NCBI GenBank assembly: GCA_963704335.1
Contig: OY969889.1
Coordinates: 1,798,001-1,862,000, forward strand
DNA length: 64,000 bases
Direction: 5' to 3'
Source of the DNA: PALSA-612 sp963704335
GTDB lineage: Bacteria > Actinomycetota > Thermoleophilia > Gaiellales > Gaiellaceae
The notes under the pieces are model-generated. The model made no database searches. It was given only the letters and a program-made list of their open reading frames with translations, and was not told the origin of the DNA. The position numbers and the translations under genes are program-made. Positions 8,455 to 16,776 of this stretch are shown here, in pieces (within the stretch, counting starts at the first letter, position 1; each line of letters starts with the position of its first letter).

Positions 8455-9833
8455 TAGACGCGCGCCGGGCGGTACGTCTTCCGCACCGTCTCGACGTAGG
8501 GCGCGGGGCTGACGACCGCGCGCAGCTCCGTCTGCACATGGGGCTCGACGGTCGGCTTGGCGGTGCCGCCGTCCTCCTCGCCCCAGACGAGCGTCACCTC
8601 GCCGCCGGGCTCCGCGTGGTCCGCTTCAAGGACGGCGAGCGTGAGCATCTTGCCCTCGTTCGCGCTGTAACCGATCCACGTCGATACACCGACGGTGTCG
8701 CCGTCCACGGTGACCCGGTCATACGGATGCATCGAGTAGACGGCGGACGGCCAGTCCATGAACTTCGCCCGGCCCGTCGGCTGGAACATCGTGCTGATCG
8801 TCCGCGTCACGTCCTCGTCGTCGAGCGTCAGCGTCACCTTGCGGCGATGGTCGTCGTCCGCCACGGCCTCGAGCGCCTCGCGTCCGATGAAGTCGTGATC
8901 GAACTTCACGTAGCTGCCGTAGCCCAGGTCCCACGGGGTGAAGTAGTAGTCCTCGATGTCGTCTGAGACGAAGCTGCCGCCGATCGACGCGTTGGCTTCG
9001 TAGCCGGTGGCGGGAAGCCACTCGCGATACGCCTTCAGGCTGTCCCCCGAGTACACGGCCGGCAACGGAGAAGGGATCCATCCCGACTCGAGGGTGTTGG
9101 ACGAGTATGCGCGCCCGCCCGCCTGGCGCAGGCCTAGCTCCTCGCCTGCGTCGAGCAGCGTCTCGAGGACTGCGTCGCGGTCATCCCAGGGGCCGAATAG
9201 CTCCCAGCCCGGCTGGCCGACCATCCCGTGGCGAAGTGCACCGACCGTCCTTCCGGCGATCGTTACGTCGGTCAGGTTGAAGAACTTCAGCTCGGGCGGC
9301 GACTGGCCGAGCACCTTCTCGATCACCTGCATCGCGTTCGGGCCCTGCACCTGGAACCGGTAATGCCTGCGCCGCCCGTCGGTTCGCAGTGCCGAGCGCT
9401 GGTCCAGCTCCACCGAGACCTCGTAACCACTCGTCTCGGCGTGGTACGTCACCCAGTTGAGCGCCGGGGCACGGCCCACGAGGTTGAAGGTGTCCTCGGC
9501 GAGGGCGAACAGGATCACGTCGCCGATCACGTATCCGTCGTGCGTGCACGGCACGAAGTGCTTGGCCTTGCCGGGTTCGAAGCCGTCGAAGCTGTTGACT
9601 GCGAGCCCGGAGAGCAGCGCGAGAGCGTCTCGCCCTTCCACTGCGAGCTCGGCCATGTGGAACGACTGGTCGAAGAGGACGCAGGTCTGCTGCCACGCCT
9701 GCTGCTCGTCGCGCCAGTTCGTGAACTCGGCGGGCACGCCGGGGTAGACGTTCGGCCCTGCCTGCGCATTGCGCAGCAGCTCCACGATGCTCGGCGCAGC
9801 GCCGAGGACGTCCTTGAAGCTGCGACTCGTCAC
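8454..9833 (-). CDS. Tetrahydrofolate-dependent aryl O-demethylase, LigM/DesA family (paralogue A)
   Basis: GcvT-fold enzyme of 459 residues that moves a methyl group from an aryl methyl ether (vanillate, 3-O-methylgallate or syringate in characterised relatives) to tetrahydrofolate. Family blocks are clear: NVYPGVPAEFTNW near residue 28, VGRAPALNW near 115, NTLESGWIPSPLPAVYSGD near 250, and VKFDHDFIGREALEA. The LigM catalytic and binding residues (Tyr at about 30, Arg in VGRAP, Tyr in GGRAYSSN) are conserved. The start overlaps the GntR stop (ATGA), so regulator and demethylase form one transcript. It is clearly diverged from paralogue B at 15379, suggesting a different methoxy-aromatic substrate. 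The exact substrate cannot be assigned. Confidence 0.85.
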   Translation of the reverse strand: MTSRSFKDVLGAAPSIVELLRNAQAGPNVYPGVPAEFTNWRDEQQAWQQTCVLFDQSFHMAELAVEGRDALALLSGLAVNSFDGFEPGKAKHFVPCTHDGYVIGDVILFALAEDTFNLVGRAPALNWVTYHAETSGYEVSVELDQRSALRTDGRRRHYRFQVQGPNAMQVIEKVLGQSPPELKFFNLTDVTIAGRTVGALRHGMVGQPGWELFGPWDDRDAVLETLLDAGEELGLRQAGGRAYSSNTLESGWIPSPLPAVYSGDSLKAYREWLPATGYEANASIGGSFVSDDIEDYYFTPWDLGYGSYVKFDHDFIGREALEAVADDDHRRKVTLTLDDEDVTRTISTMFQPTGRAKFMDWPSAVYSMHPYDRVTVDGDTVGVSTWIGYSANEGKMLTLAVLEADHAEPGGEVTLVWGEEDGGTAKPTVEPHVQTELRAVVSPAPYVETVRKTYRPARV

Positions 9834-10492
9834 CGCTTGCCGCGACCCGCATTGTCTATGCCGCCCGGAAGCAGTCCCTGTTGCACCGCCTGGGCGACGT
9901 TGAAGAGATGGCGCCGCATGGCGCCCTCGGCCTCGGCGGGACGGCCGGCGACGACGGCCTCGACGATGGCCGCGTGCTCCGCGGCGGAAGCGGCCGAGCG
10001 TCCGGGAATGAGAATCGTGCGGTACTGGTAACGAACGCTCTGCGAGTTCAGCGCCTCGATGAGACGAGCGGCGGTGCTGTGTCCCGAAAGCTCCAGCAAC
10101 GTGGCGTGGAGGTCGGCGTTCGTGTCCGATGCCCCGAGGAGGTCGCCGGCCGCGAGCAGCTCACGTTGGCGCTCGAGGCATGCCTCGAGACGCGCGCTGC
10201 CCGCCTCGTCGATCCTCTCGGCCGCCAGCCGGACCACGAGACCTTCGAGAACGGCGCGGGCCTCGAGGATCTCGACCGCCTCCTCGTCCGAGACCGGACG
10301 CACCCGCGCCCCCCGGTGCGGCTCGCGCACGACGAGCCCCTCCTGCTCGAGCCGGATGAGCGCGGTGCGCACGGCTCCACGCGACATCGCGAATGACGAG
10401 CTGATGTCCGACTCGACGAGCCGGGCATTGGGCGCGAGCTCGCCGCTGACGATCGCGTCGCGGAGAGCCTCGTAGTTGGTGCCGGTTGCCAT
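9830..10492 (-). CDS. GntR-family transcriptional regulator (FCD type)
   Basis: A 220-residue DNA-binding regulator. The N-terminal winged helix covers about 1-70 (LRDAIVSGELAPNARLVE, then AMSRGAVRTALIRLEQEG). The C-terminal FCD ligand-binding domain covers about 80-210, with the metal/ligand histidines expected in DLHATLLELSGH and SAAEHAAIVEAVVAGR. FCD regulators usually respond to organic or aromatic acids. The start is taken at ATG 10492; a longer open frame upstream overlaps the divergent gene and is rejected. It is co-transcribed with demethylase A and divergent from the meta-cleavage operon, which makes it the obvious regulator of both. Confidence 0.88.
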   Translation of the reverse strand: MATGTNYEALRDAIVSGELAPNARLVESDISSSFAMSRGAVRTALIRLEQEGLVVREPHRGARVRPVSDEEAVEILEARAVLEGLVVRLAAERIDEAGSARLEACLERQRELLAAGDLLGASDTNADLHATLLELSGHSTAARLIEALNSQSVRYQYRTILIPGRSAASAAEHAAIVEAVVAGRPAEAEGAMRRHLFNVAQAVQQGLLPGGIDNAGRGKR

Positions 10493-10522
10493 GGCGGCAC
10501 CATACTGCCGTATCGTTGCGAA

Positions 10523-10535
10523 GATCGTCAACAAT
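10523..10535 (+). promoter_or_regulatory. Putative GntR operator, second copy of shared motif
   Basis: GATCGTCAACAAT in the 84-base divergent region between the GntR gene and the DUF1932 gene matches the complement of 6269-6281 at 12 of 13 positions. Its position fits autoregulation and control of the meta-cleavage operon. Confidence 0.45.
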
Positions 10536-10576
10536 CCTGTTTTACTTCTCGGCAGGCCAATGGAAGGAGAAGTGAC

Positions 10577-11323
10577 GTGCCAGGGATTGCCGTGCTCGGA
10601 CTGGGCGAGGCCGGGGGGCGGCTTGCGGCGGACCTCGCTGCGGCGGGCGCCGACGTTCGCGGATACGACCCGGATCCGAGACGCGGGGGCACCTCGACAT
10701 CGGCGCAGGAGGCGGTGGCGGGCGCTGACGTCGTGTTGAGCGCCAACGCCGCGAGTGCTGCCGTGGCGGTCGCCGAAGCTGCGCTGCCCGCACTCGGCGA
10801 CGGAGCGGTCTACGCGGATCTCAACACCGCCTCCCCCGCGAAGAAGCACGAGGTGGCGGCGATCGCCGGCCGCCGGTTCGCCGATGTCGCGCTGTTGGGC
10901 CCCGTGCCCGAGAAAGGGCTCGGCACGCCTGCCCTCGCCTCCGGGCCCGGGGCAGAGGCATTCGCCGCCGCTCTGCGACCGCTCGGCATGCCGGTGGAGG
11001 TCGTCTCGGATCGTGCCGGCGACGCCGCGGAGATGAAGCTCTTGCGATCGGTCTTCATGAAGGGGCTCGCTGCGTCTGCGATCGAGAGCCTCGATGGCGC
11101 GGAGCGCGCGGGGCACGCAGAGTGGCTACGCGGCGAGATCGCCGGCGTCGTCGGCGAGCCGCTGCTCGACCGACTCCTGACTGGCAGTCGAAAGCACGCG
11201 GCTCGCAGGGTCGACGAGATGGATGCGGCGCGCGACCTGCTGCTCGAGCTCGGCGTCGAGCCCCGCGTCGCCGCTGCGAGCGCCGCCTTACTCTCTCACC
11301 TGTCGGAGACGGAAGAGCGTTAG
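10577..11323 (+). CDS. DUF1932 6-phosphogluconate-dehydrogenase-like NAD(P)-binding oxidoreductase
   Basis: A 248-residue beta-hydroxyacid-dehydrogenase-type protein. It has an N-terminal Rossmann fold with GLGEAGGRLA at about 8-17, the segment YADLNTASPAKK near 84, and a helical C-terminal DUF1932 domain (GDAAEMKLLRSVFMKG) including the usual catalytic Lys. The start is GTG 10577 behind a strong GGAAGGAG site. It is the first gene of the demethylation/meta-cleavage operon. In the known protocatechuate 4,5-pathway a dehydrogenase (LigC, a different family) oxidises the ring-cleavage semialdehyde; this gene could fill that step, but that is inference from position. Confidence 0.78.
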   Translation: MPGIAVLGLGEAGGRLAADLAAAGADVRGYDPDPRRGGTSTSAQEAVAGADVVLSANAASAAVAVAEAALPALGDGAVYADLNTASPAKKHEVAAIAGRRFADVALLGPVPEKGLGTPALASGPGAEAFAAALRPLGMPVEVVSDRAGDAAEMKLLRSVFMKGLAASAIESLDGAERAGHAEWLRGEIAGVVGEPLLDRLLTGSRKHAARRVDEMDAARDLLLELGVEPRVAAASAALLSHLSETEER

Positions 11324-11334
11324 GTTCAAGCCCG

Positions 11335-12267
11335 ATGGCGACGCGCACCGAGCACGAAGTCCGACCTAGCGAGCGGGCGCGGGTGATCGTCAAGGGTGCG
11401 TACGACCTGCACATCCACGTCGCTCCGGACGTGCCGAAGCGCCGGATCGACGACGTCGCGCTCGCGCGTCGCTTCGCCGAGGTGGGGCTCGCCGGCTTCG
11501 GGCTCAAGTCGCACTACACGTCCACCGCCGAGCGTGCCCAGATCGTCTCCGCCGCCGTGCCCGGCGTACGTGCGATCGGGACGCTGACGCTCAACCGCGC
11601 CGTCGGCGGCATGAATGCGCTCGCCGTCGAGATCGCCGCGCGCGAGGGCGCGAGGATCGTCTGGATGCCGACCGTTGACTCGCCCGCCGAGACCGCCGGC
11701 CGGACGGCGCCGAAGCCCGGCGACAACGTGCCGCAGTGGGCGAGGCTCCAGCACGAGCTACACGAGCTCGGTCTCAGCGTCGAGCCGGTGGAGGTCACCG
11801 ATGCCTCCGGCGAGATCCTTCCGGAGACGCGCGACGTGCTGCGGGCGATCGCACGCCACGACTTGATCCTCGCCACGGGCCACCTCGGCCGGGACGACAC
11901 GTTCGCCGTCGTCGAGGCGGCGTTCGCAGAAGGCGTGAAGGACCTCGTCGTGACCCACCCCGAGTTCCCGTGCCAGGACTTCTCGCTCGAGGACCAGGCC
12001 GCGCTGGCCGCCCGTGGCTGCCTCCTCGAGCGCTGCCTGACGACGCCGCAGAGCGGCAAGACGACGTGGGAGCACGTGTTCGACGGCGTGCGAGCGGTCG
12101 GCATCGAGCGAACGATCTTCTCCAGCGACTGCGGCAATCCCCACTATCCCGCCGTCGAAGACGGGCTCGCCCTGTGGGCCGACCGGCTGCTCGCCGCTGC
12201 CTTTGACGAGGACGCGGTGCGAGAGATGATCGTCACCCATTCGCGGCGGCTGGCCGGCGATGAGTAG
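11335..12267 (+). CDS. DUF6282 metal-dependent amidohydrolase-superfamily protein
   Basis: A 310-residue TIM-barrel hydrolase. The metal-binding HxH motif is in DLHIHVAPD (His26, His28). Further candidate ligands are the His in LKSHYTST, the His in ATGHLGRDD, the His in VTHPEFP and the Asp in SSDCGN, in the order expected for amidohydrolases. The substrate is unknown. It lies between a dehydrogenase and a GalB-like hydratase in a meta-cleavage operon, the place where SYK-6-type bacteria use LigI, an amidohydrolase of another subgroup that opens 2-pyrone-4,6-dicarboxylate. The start is ATG 11335; it overlaps galB by 8 bases. Confidence 0.75.
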   Translation: MATRTEHEVRPSERARVIVKGAYDLHIHVAPDVPKRRIDDVALARRFAEVGLAGFGLKSHYTSTAERAQIVSAAVPGVRAIGTLTLNRAVGGMNALAVEIAAREGARIVWMPTVDSPAETAGRTAPKPGDNVPQWARLQHELHELGLSVEPVEVTDASGEILPETRDVLRAIARHDLILATGHLGRDDTFAVVEAAFAEGVKDLVVTHPEFPCQDFSLEDQAALAARGCLLERCLTTPQSGKTTWEHVFDGVRAVGIERTIFSSDCGNPHYPAVEDGLALWADRLLAAAFDEDAVREMIVTHSRRLAGDE

Positions 12268-12973
12268 ACGACTGCTCGTGGTCGGCGCGCATAGCGCCGA
12301 CTTCGTGTGGCGTGCGGGCGGTGCGATTGCGGTAACGACCTCCGGCGGGGGTACCGCGCAGGTGCTCGCGCTCTCGTACGGTGAGCAGGGCGAGTCGGGC
12401 GAGCTCTGGAAGGAGCCCGGGCAGACGGTGGAGCGCGTGAAGGAGATCCGCCATGGGGAGGCGGAGCGGGCTGCGGCCGCTCTCGGCGCGACCTTTGAGT
12501 GCCTCGATCTCGGCGACTATCCGCTGGACATCGACGGCGAGGCGCTCGTCGCGCTCGCCGACCGGATTCGGGAGCACGCGCCCGACGTGCTCGTTACGCA
12601 CACGGACCGCGATCCGTTCAACCCCGACCACGCGATGACGTTCCACGCCGTCGAGCGGGCACGGGCGCTCGCCGCGGGCGCCGGTGTCGCTAGCGCGTTT
12701 CAGACGATCGACCCGCCGGCGCTTCTGCTCTTCGAGCCGCACCAGCCGGAGCTCTGCAACTTCACGCCGACGACCTTCGTCGACATCACCTCCGTGATCG
12801 AGCAGAAGCGGGCGGCGATGGCAGAGATGAAGGCCCAGGCGTACCTGCACACGTACTACGACCAACGCGCGGAGCAGCGGGGAAACCACGCGCGCCGTTC
12901 GTCGGGCAGCGCCGAGATCCGGTATGCGGAGGCGTTCCAGCGCGTGACGCCGCAGGTGGTGGACGCCCTGTGA
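12260..12973 (+). CDS. galB: 4-oxalomesaconate hydratase, GalB-type (PIG-L family)
   Basis: A 237-residue zinc hydrolase-fold protein of the PIG-L/LmbE family. In Pseudomonas putida GalB uses this fold to hydrate 4-oxalomesaconate to 4-carboxy-4-hydroxy-2-oxoadipate. The signature AHSADFVWRAGG (metal residues His11, Asp14) replaces the AHPDD of deacetylase members, and the third ligand is in DPFNPDH (His124). LFEPHQPELCNFTP is also family-typical. The following gene, coupled by GTGA, encodes the matching aldolase, which strongly supports this assignment over N-acetylglucosamine deacetylase. Confidence 0.82.
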   Translation: MSRRLLVVGAHSADFVWRAGGAIAVTTSGGGTAQVLALSYGEQGESGELWKEPGQTVERVKEIRHGEAERAAAALGATFECLDLGDYPLDIDGEALVALADRIREHAPDVLVTHTDRDPFNPDHAMTFHAVERARALAAGAGVASAFQTIDPPALLLFEPHQPELCNFTPTTFVDITSVIEQKRAAMAEMKAQAYLHTYYDQRAEQRGNHARRSSGSAEIRYAEAFQRVTPQVVDAL

Positions 12974-13590
12974 GCGACGTCTACCGCGAGCTGGCGGAGT
13001 TGGGGACGGCGACGGTCCACGAAGCGGCGGGGCGAGCCCCGGTCGTCGACGTCGATCTGGTGCAGGTGCTGCTCGGCTCGCGTGCGGCCGGCCCGGCGAG
13101 AACCGTGCTCTGTGGTCAGGACGACAACCTGATGGTCCACGCCGCCATTGCCGAGGCCGAGCCGGGCGAGGTGCTGGTGCTGACCATGCCCGAGCCGGCG
13201 CCGGTGGCTCTCGTCGGTGACCTGCTGGCGACGCAGGCCAGGGAGCGGGGTGTCGCCGCGCTCCTCGTCGACGCGGCCGTACGCGACCTCGAAGACCTGC
13301 GGGAGGTCGGGTTGCCGATCTGGGCGCGCTGCGTGCGCGTAAGCGGCGCCGAGAAGAGCGTGCCGGGCGTGATCGGCGAGCCGGTGACGGTCGGCGGCGC
13401 GACCATCCGTCAGGGAGACGTCGTCGTCCTCGACGTGGACGGCGCGATCGTCGTCGAGCAGGAACGCCTCGACGACGTGCTCGCGGCCGCTCGCGACCGG
13501 GCCGAGCGCGAGCGGGAGAAGCGAGCCAAGCTCGAGGCGGGGGAGCTCTCCTATGACCTCGACGGCCTCCGAAAGCTCGTCGAGTCATGA
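12970..13590 (+). CDS. ligK: 4-carboxy-4-hydroxy-2-oxoadipate aldolase / oxaloacetate decarboxylase (LigK/GalC, RraA-like)
   Basis: A 206-residue class II pyruvate aldolase of the RraA-like fold that splits 4-carboxy-4-hydroxy-2-oxoadipate into pyruvate and oxaloacetate. The GDLLATQA loop near residue 83 and DAAVRD (Arg105, Asp106) supply the pyruvate-binding and divalent-metal residues known in the family. The C-terminal coiled segment (RAEREREKRAKLEAGE) is typical of trimeric members. The start GTG 12970 overlaps the galB stop and the stop overlaps the dioxygenase start, so the whole lower pathway is translated as a coupled unit. Confidence 0.85.
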   Translation: MSDVYRELAELGTATVHEAAGRAPVVDVDLVQVLLGSRAAGPARTVLCGQDDNLMVHAAIAEAEPGEVLVLTMPEPAPVALVGDLLATQARERGVAALLVDAAVRDLEDLREVGLPIWARCVRVSGAEKSVPGVIGEPVTVGGATIRQGDVVVLDVDGAIVVEQERLDDVLAAARDRAEREREKRAKLEAGELSYDLDGLRKLVES

Positions 13591-14543
13591 CCGAGCCCCT
13601 CCACGACGTCGCGCGGATCGGGCACGCGGAGCTCCTGACCCCGAAGGCTGACGAGAGCCTGGTCTTCTTCGTCGACGTGCTCGGCATGGAGGAGGAAGCG
13701 CGCGAGGGCCAGTCGGTTTACCTGCGCGGCTGGGGTGACTACCTCCGCTACAGCCTCAAGCTCACCGAGTCGCCGCAGGCCGGTCTCGGCCATATGGCCC
13801 TGCGCGCGTGGAGCCCCGAGGCGCTCGAGCGGCGGGTCGCCGCCATCGAGGAGACGGGGCTCGGCACCGGCTGGATCGACGGCGATGTCGGGCACGGGCC
13901 CGCGTATCGCTTCACCGATCCGGACGGCCATGTGTTCGAGCTCTACTACGAGGCGGAACGCTACGTGCCGCCCGAACATCTGAAGCCGTCGTGGCGGAAC
14001 CAGCCGCAGCGCTACGTCGGGCGAGGCGCGGCCGTCAAGCGGCTCGATCACGTGAACGTGCTCGCGGCGGACGTCCGCGCGAACCGGGTCTTCGCGGAGG
14101 ACGTTCTCGGCTACCGCCTCTACGAGCGGATCCAGCGTGACGACGGCACCGAGGGCGGAGCCTGGCTGAGCCTCTCCATCGCGGCCCACGAGCTCATCTA
14201 CGTCGCCGACGCGCACGGCGCTCAGGGCCGCCTGCACCACCTCGCGTTCTGGGTGGACACGCGAGAGGAGTGCCTCCGCGCCGCCGATCTGTTCGTCGAC
14301 AACGAAGTTCCGATCGAGGCCGCTCCGTCGAAGCATGGCGTCGCGCAGGGGTTCTTCCTCTACGGCTTCGAGCCGGGCGGGAACCGGATCGAGGTGACGA
14401 CGGGCGGCTACTTCGTCTACGACCCGGACTTCGAGCCGATCGTGTGGACGTCGGCGGAACGCGCACGCGGCCAGTACTGGGGCGTGCAGACGATCGAGAG
14501 CTTCCACACGTACGGCACGCCCGACATGGAGGCGAACCATTGA
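13587..14543 (+). CDS. Type I extradiol ring-cleavage dioxygenase (catechol 2,3-dioxygenase-like, VOC fold)
   Basis: A 318-residue two-domain vicinal-oxygen-chelate enzyme. All three Fe(II) ligands of the C-terminal domain can be found: His155 in RLDHVNVL, a His at 217/218 in RLHHLAFW and Glu269 in NRIEVTTGGY. The C-terminal GGYFVYDPDFEPIVW block is typical of catechol 2,3-dioxygenases. In known gallate and protocatechuate 4,5-pathways ring opening is done by unrelated LigB-type enzymes; here the only ring-cleavage gene beside galB and ligK is this type I enzyme. Its substrate (catechol, protocatechuate, gallate or 3-O-methylgallate) is open. The gene is coupled on both sides. Confidence 0.85.
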   Translation: MTEPLHDVARIGHAELLTPKADESLVFFVDVLGMEEEAREGQSVYLRGWGDYLRYSLKLTESPQAGLGHMALRAWSPEALERRVAAIEETGLGTGWIDGDVGHGPAYRFTDPDGHVFELYYEAERYVPPEHLKPSWRNQPQRYVGRGAAVKRLDHVNVLAADVRANRVFAEDVLGYRLYERIQRDDGTEGGAWLSLSIAAHELIYVADAHGAQGRLHHLAFWVDTREECLRAADLFVDNEVPIEAAPSKHGVAQGFFLYGFEPGGNRIEVTTGGYFVYDPDFEPIVWTSAERARGQYWGVQTIESFHTYGTPDMEANH

Positions 14544-15382
14544 ACGACCGTGCGCGCTTCGAGATCCTGCCCTTCGGCAAAGGCGAGCAAGAGGCTCGGG
14601 AGCTCCCGGAGCTCGTGTGGCTGACGGTGACCGCTTCGCCGACGCACACGCTCGACGACACGGTCGACGTGGCAGCTCGCCTGCGCGGGCTCGGCCACGC
14701 CGTGAGTCCACATCTAGCCGCGCGCATGGTGCGGAGCCGAGAGCATCTGGATGGCGCGCTGGCGGCGCTCTCGGAAGCGGGCGTCGATGACGCGTTTGTG
14801 ATCGGCGGCGACCAGACGCCTCCGGTAGGCCCATACGCGTCGGCCACCGAGTTGCTGCCGTTGCTCGTGGAGCATGCGCGGCGTCCGCGGACGATCGGGA
14901 TCGCCGGCTACCCGGAAGGGCATCCGCTGATCGACGACGCAACGCTCACTCGGACGTTGGCGGAGAAGAGTCGCGTGGCCGACTACATCGCAACGCAGCT
15001 CTGTTACGACCCGGACGTCCTACTGAATTGGGTCCGCTCGATCCGCGAGCAAGGCATCAGCCTCCCGGTGCACGTCTCCGTGCCGGGAATGGTCGATCGC
15101 CGTCGACTCCTCGAGATCTCGGCGCGCGTCGGGGTAGGCCCGTCGCTGAGATATCTCCGAAAGCAGGGCGGCATCCGGAACCTGTTCCGCCTGTCGAAGT
15201 CGTCGGCCGACGGACTTGTCGACGCGCTCTCGCCACATCTGGGGGGCGCAGAGCCGATCGTCGCCGGATTCCACTATGTGACGTTCAACCGACTCCTGGA
15301 CACGTGGCGCTGGGAGCAAGAAAAGCGACCGGCCACTACTAGCATTGGCTCCCTAACTCACACGGAGGTCACGCCGAGATGA
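14540..15382 (+). CDS. metF: Methylenetetrahydrofolate reductase-like protein
   Basis: A 280-residue TIM-barrel FAD enzyme of the MetF family, interconverting methyl- and methylene-tetrahydrofolate. Visible are the N-terminal EILPFGKGE strand, WLTVTASPTHTLDDT, the FAD/folate loop VIGGDQTPPVGPY, and IATQLCYDPDVLLNWV, which corresponds to the conserved flavin-binding block. It is divergent from E. coli MetF. Directly downstream, coupled by ATGA, is a LigM-like demethylase that makes methyl-tetrahydrofolate, the same pairing known from ligM-metF of Sphingobium SYK-6. Here it probably runs in the oxidative direction to recycle the folate. The start is TTG 14540, inside the dioxygenase stop. Confidence 0.8.
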   Translation: MNDRARFEILPFGKGEQEARELPELVWLTVTASPTHTLDDTVDVAARLRGLGHAVSPHLAARMVRSREHLDGALAALSEAGVDDAFVIGGDQTPPVGPYASATELLPLLVEHARRPRTIGIAGYPEGHPLIDDATLTRTLAEKSRVADYIATQLCYDPDVLLNWVRSIREQGISLPVHVSVPGMVDRRRLLEISARVGVGPSLRYLRKQGGIRNLFRLSKSSADGLVDALSPHLGGAEPIVAGFHYVTFNRLLDTWRWEQEKRPATTSIGSLTHTEVTPR

Positions 15383-16776
15383 CTCACAAGAGTCTCGAAG
15401 AGAAGCTGCAAGCGGCCGGCAACCCGGTCGAGATGGCGCGAAACTCGCAGATCGGCCCGTACGTCTACCCGGGCGTCCCCAGCGAGTTCTCGAACTGGAT
15501 GGACGAGCAGGTGGCCTGGGCCGAGACGTCGGCGCTCTTCGACCAGACGCATCACATGACCGACCTCTACGTGGAGGGACCCGACGTCGTGCCGCTCTTT
15601 TCCTCCCTCGGCATCAACACGTTCGAGAACTTCCAGGTCGGCAAGGCGAAGCAGTTCGTCGCCTGCAACCACGACGGCTATGTCATCGGCGACGCCATCC
15701 TCTTCTTCCTCGACGAGAACCGGGTCAACCTCGTGGGGCGGCCATCCGCGCACAACTGGGTGCAGTTCCACGCCGAGACCGGAGACTTCGACGTCACGAT
15801 CGACCGCGACGAGCGGACGGCCGCGAACCCGACCGGCCGGCGCAAGATCTTCCGCTTCCAGGTGCAGGGCCCGACGGCGCTCGACGTGCTGACGAAGGCG
15901 AACGGCGGCCCGCTGCCCGAGATCAAGTTCTTCAACCTCGGTGAAGTCACGATCGGAGGGAAGAAGGTGCGCGCCCTCCATCACGGCATGTCCGGCGTGC
16001 CCGGGCTCGAGCTGTTCGGGCCGTGGGAGGACATGGAGGATGTCCGCGGCGCGATCGTCGAGGCCGGCCAGGACTACGGCCTGGCGCAGGTCGGCTCACG
16101 CGTCTACGCGACGAACACGCTCGAGTCGGGCTGGATCCCGTGCCCGCTGCCCGCGATCTTCACAGGTGACGAGCTGAAGGCGTACCGCGAGTGGCTCCCG
16201 GCCGAGGGCTACGAGGGCACGGGCTCGCTGGGCGGCAGCTACTACGCGGACGACATCTCCGACTACTACGCGACGCCCCACGAGCTCGGCTACTGGCCGT
16301 TCGTGAAGTTCGACCACGACTTCGTCGGACGCGAGGCGCTCGAGGAGCTGGGTGACGAGCCCAAGCGGCGGAAGGTCACGCTGGCGTGGAACGGCGAGGA
16401 CGTCGCAAACGCGATGGGCACGCTGTTCGAGAAGGGCGACGCGGCGAAGTACATCAACCTCCCGCTCTCCAACTACGCCACCTGGCCGCACGACAAACTG
16501 CTCCACGAAGGCGAGTTGGTCGGGCTCTCCACGTTCTCCGGCTACAGCTACAACGAGCGATCGATGCTTTCGCTCGGCTACGTCGACGTCGACGTCCCGA
16601 TCGGCGCCGAGCTCACGCTCGTGTGGGGCGAGGAGGACGGAGGATCGTCGAAGCCGGTGGTGGAGCGCCACAGCCAGGCCGAGATCCGCGCCATCGTCAG
16701 CCCCGTGCCCTACGCGGAGGCCGCACGTACGGAGTACGCGGAGGGCTCCTGGCGGGCGAAGGCAGGAGTGAGTTAG
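15379..16776 (+). CDS. ligM: Tetrahydrofolate-dependent vanillate/3-O-methylgallate O-demethylase, LigM family (paralogue B)
   Basis: A 465-residue GcvT-fold aryl O-demethylase, close to the length of LigM. The blocks SQIGPYVYPGVPSEFSNW, LFDQTHHMTDLY, LVGRPSAHNW, NTLESGWIPCPLPAIFTGD and VKFDHDFVGREALEE follow LigM closely, and the catalytic tyrosines (residue 30 and in GSRVYATN) and the Arg in VGRPS are kept. The expected reaction is vanillate or 3-O-methylgallate plus tetrahydrofolate to protocatechuate or gallate plus methyl-tetrahydrofolate. It is last in the meta-cleavage operon, coupled to the MTHFR gene. Its stop overlaps the stop of the convergent hydrolase by two bases. Confidence 0.88.
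   Translation: MTHKSLEEKLQAAGNPVEMARNSQIGPYVYPGVPSEFSNWMDEQVAWAETSALFDQTHHMTDLYVEGPDVVPLFSSLGINTFENFQVGKAKQFVACNHDGYVIGDAILFFLDENRVNLVGRPSAHNWVQFHAETGDFDVTIDRDERTAANPTGRRKIFRFQVQGPTALDVLTKANGGPLPEIKFFNLGEVTIGGKKVRALHHGMSGVPGLELFGPWEDMEDVRGAIVEAGQDYGLAQVGSRVYATNTLESGWIPCPLPAIFTGDELKAYREWLPAEGYEGTGSLGGSYYADDISDYYATPHELGYWPFVKFDHDFVGREALEELGDEPKRRKVTLAWNGEDVANAMGTLFEKGDAAKYINLPLSNYATWPHDKLLHEGELVGLSTFSGYSYNERSMLSLGYVDVDVPIGAELTLVWGEEDGGSSKPVVERHSQAEIRAIVSPVPYAEAARTEYAEGSWRAKAGVS

Noticed and set aside
10493..11116. Upstream in-frame extension of the GntR gene
   Set aside because: It overlaps the divergent DUF1932 gene entirely; ATG 10492 gives a normal GntR N-terminus.
12260..12973. Assignment of the PIG-L protein as N-acetylglucosaminyl deacetylase or mycothiol enzyme
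   Set aside because: The AHSADFVWRAGG signature and the adjacent LigK-type aldolase fit GalB hydratase better.
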